IMG/VR virus record: IMGVR_UViG_3300046804_004454
Span: 1-21,127 of that record
Length of the DNA stretch: 21,127 nt
Strand: one strand, 5' to 3'
Origin: a virus
The translations under genes were made by a program, and so were the position numbers. The notes beneath the pieces were generated by a model, which was not told the DNA's origin, ran no database searches, and worked only from the letters and a program-made list of their open reading frames with translations. Shown one piece after another: positions 20,938 through 21,127 of the stretch; positions within the stretch are counted from its first letter, which is position 1, and each line of letters starts with the position of its first letter.

Positions 20938-21127
20938 TCTTTATACGATCTTTATATCCCAGCACCTTATTAATATAGGTAAAGTTATTATTATTATTTT
21001 TTATAACTTGCTCTATAAATAGACCGTCAGCTTCATATTTGGTGACATCCCAGTGACAGTCTTTTATAATACTTTTATGTATACATACACTTGAAGTATC
21101 AATACTTCCTACCTTTGGGTTGTTTCC
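20924..21127 (-). CDS. C-terminal part of a possible GT2-type glycosyltransferase (partial)
   Basis: An uninterrupted minus-strand frame runs from the right edge to TAA at 20924-20926, 67 residues. The sequence includes VGSIDTSSVCIHKSI, then W-D-V-T-K-Y-E-A-D-G-L-F-I, then YINKVLGYKDRI. The order 'IDTSS...HKS...W...DG-F...Y-I-N-x-x-L-x-Y' recalls the C-terminal acceptor-binding end of family-2 glycosyltransferases, which modify phage DNA or virion glycans or act on the host surface. The resemblance is from memory and the N-terminal nucleotide-sugar domain is outside the window, so only the presence of a gene is reasonably firm. Confidence 0.65.
   Translation of the reverse strand, partial: GNNPKVGSIDTSSVCIHKSIIKDCHWDVTKYEADGLFIEQVIKNNNNNFTYINKVLGYKDRIKTKNS

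Overview
The window is a dense, AT-rich stretch of a tailed bacteriophage with a contractile (myovirus-type) tail and a T4-like gene set. Evidence: a gp25-like and a gp6/J-like baseplate wedge protein in the canonical order, a gp44/RFC-type sliding-clamp loader, class Ia ribonucleotide reductase (NrdA, NrdB), a dUTPase, and NATAAATA octamers at start codons that match the T4/cyanophage late-promoter consensus. No rRNA, tRNA, insertion sequence, integrase or CRISPR array is visible. The host cannot be named from the sequence. Low GC, a marine-phage-like gene repertoire and the near absence of Shine-Dalgarno sequences are compatible with an aquatic bacterium, but that is inference.

Layout. 1-1343 (+): the tail end of one ORF, then a 426-aa Thr-Pro-linker protein of unknown role with a long hydrophobic segment. 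1344-1661 (-): a minimal HExxH metallopeptidase-like protein. 1706-2092 (+): a DUF5856-like small protein. 2057-4103 (-): a tight five-gene operon (58-aa protein, dUTPase, clamp-loader ATPase and two small proteins), in part joined by 4-base ATGA overlaps. 4144-4605 (+): a helical protein, possibly a small terminase. 4586-10372 (-): a 504-aa possible nuclease, nrdB, a DUF5872-like basic protein, nrdA and a 178-aa hypothetical. 10426-20311 (+): the virion block, with gp25, gp6, two giant NHL beta-propeller proteins (1128 and 989 aa) where gp7/gp8 would be expected, a 275-aa HxxxH protein and a 150-aa repeat protein. 20352-20937 (+): a YopX-like protein and a 70-aa hypothetical. 20924-21127 (-): the C-terminal end of a possible glycosyltransferase that runs off the window.

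How it fits together. Minus-strand genes mainly supply and process DNA precursors (dUTPase, RNR) and load the clamp. Plus-strand genes mainly build the baseplate and its exterior. Strand switches are frequent (seven in 21 kb), and all four convergent junctions abut or overlap. Intergenic space is minimal and no stretch over 300 bases lacks a gene. The most striking non-coding signal is TATAAATA (or a one-base variant) repeatedly placed exactly 5 bases before an ATG. If the T4 start-site geometry holds, these late mRNAs would be leaderless. In two cases the octamer also contains the stop codon of the preceding gene. The most striking protein signal is the pair of NHL-propeller (and PKD) proteins apparently built into the baseplate wedge.
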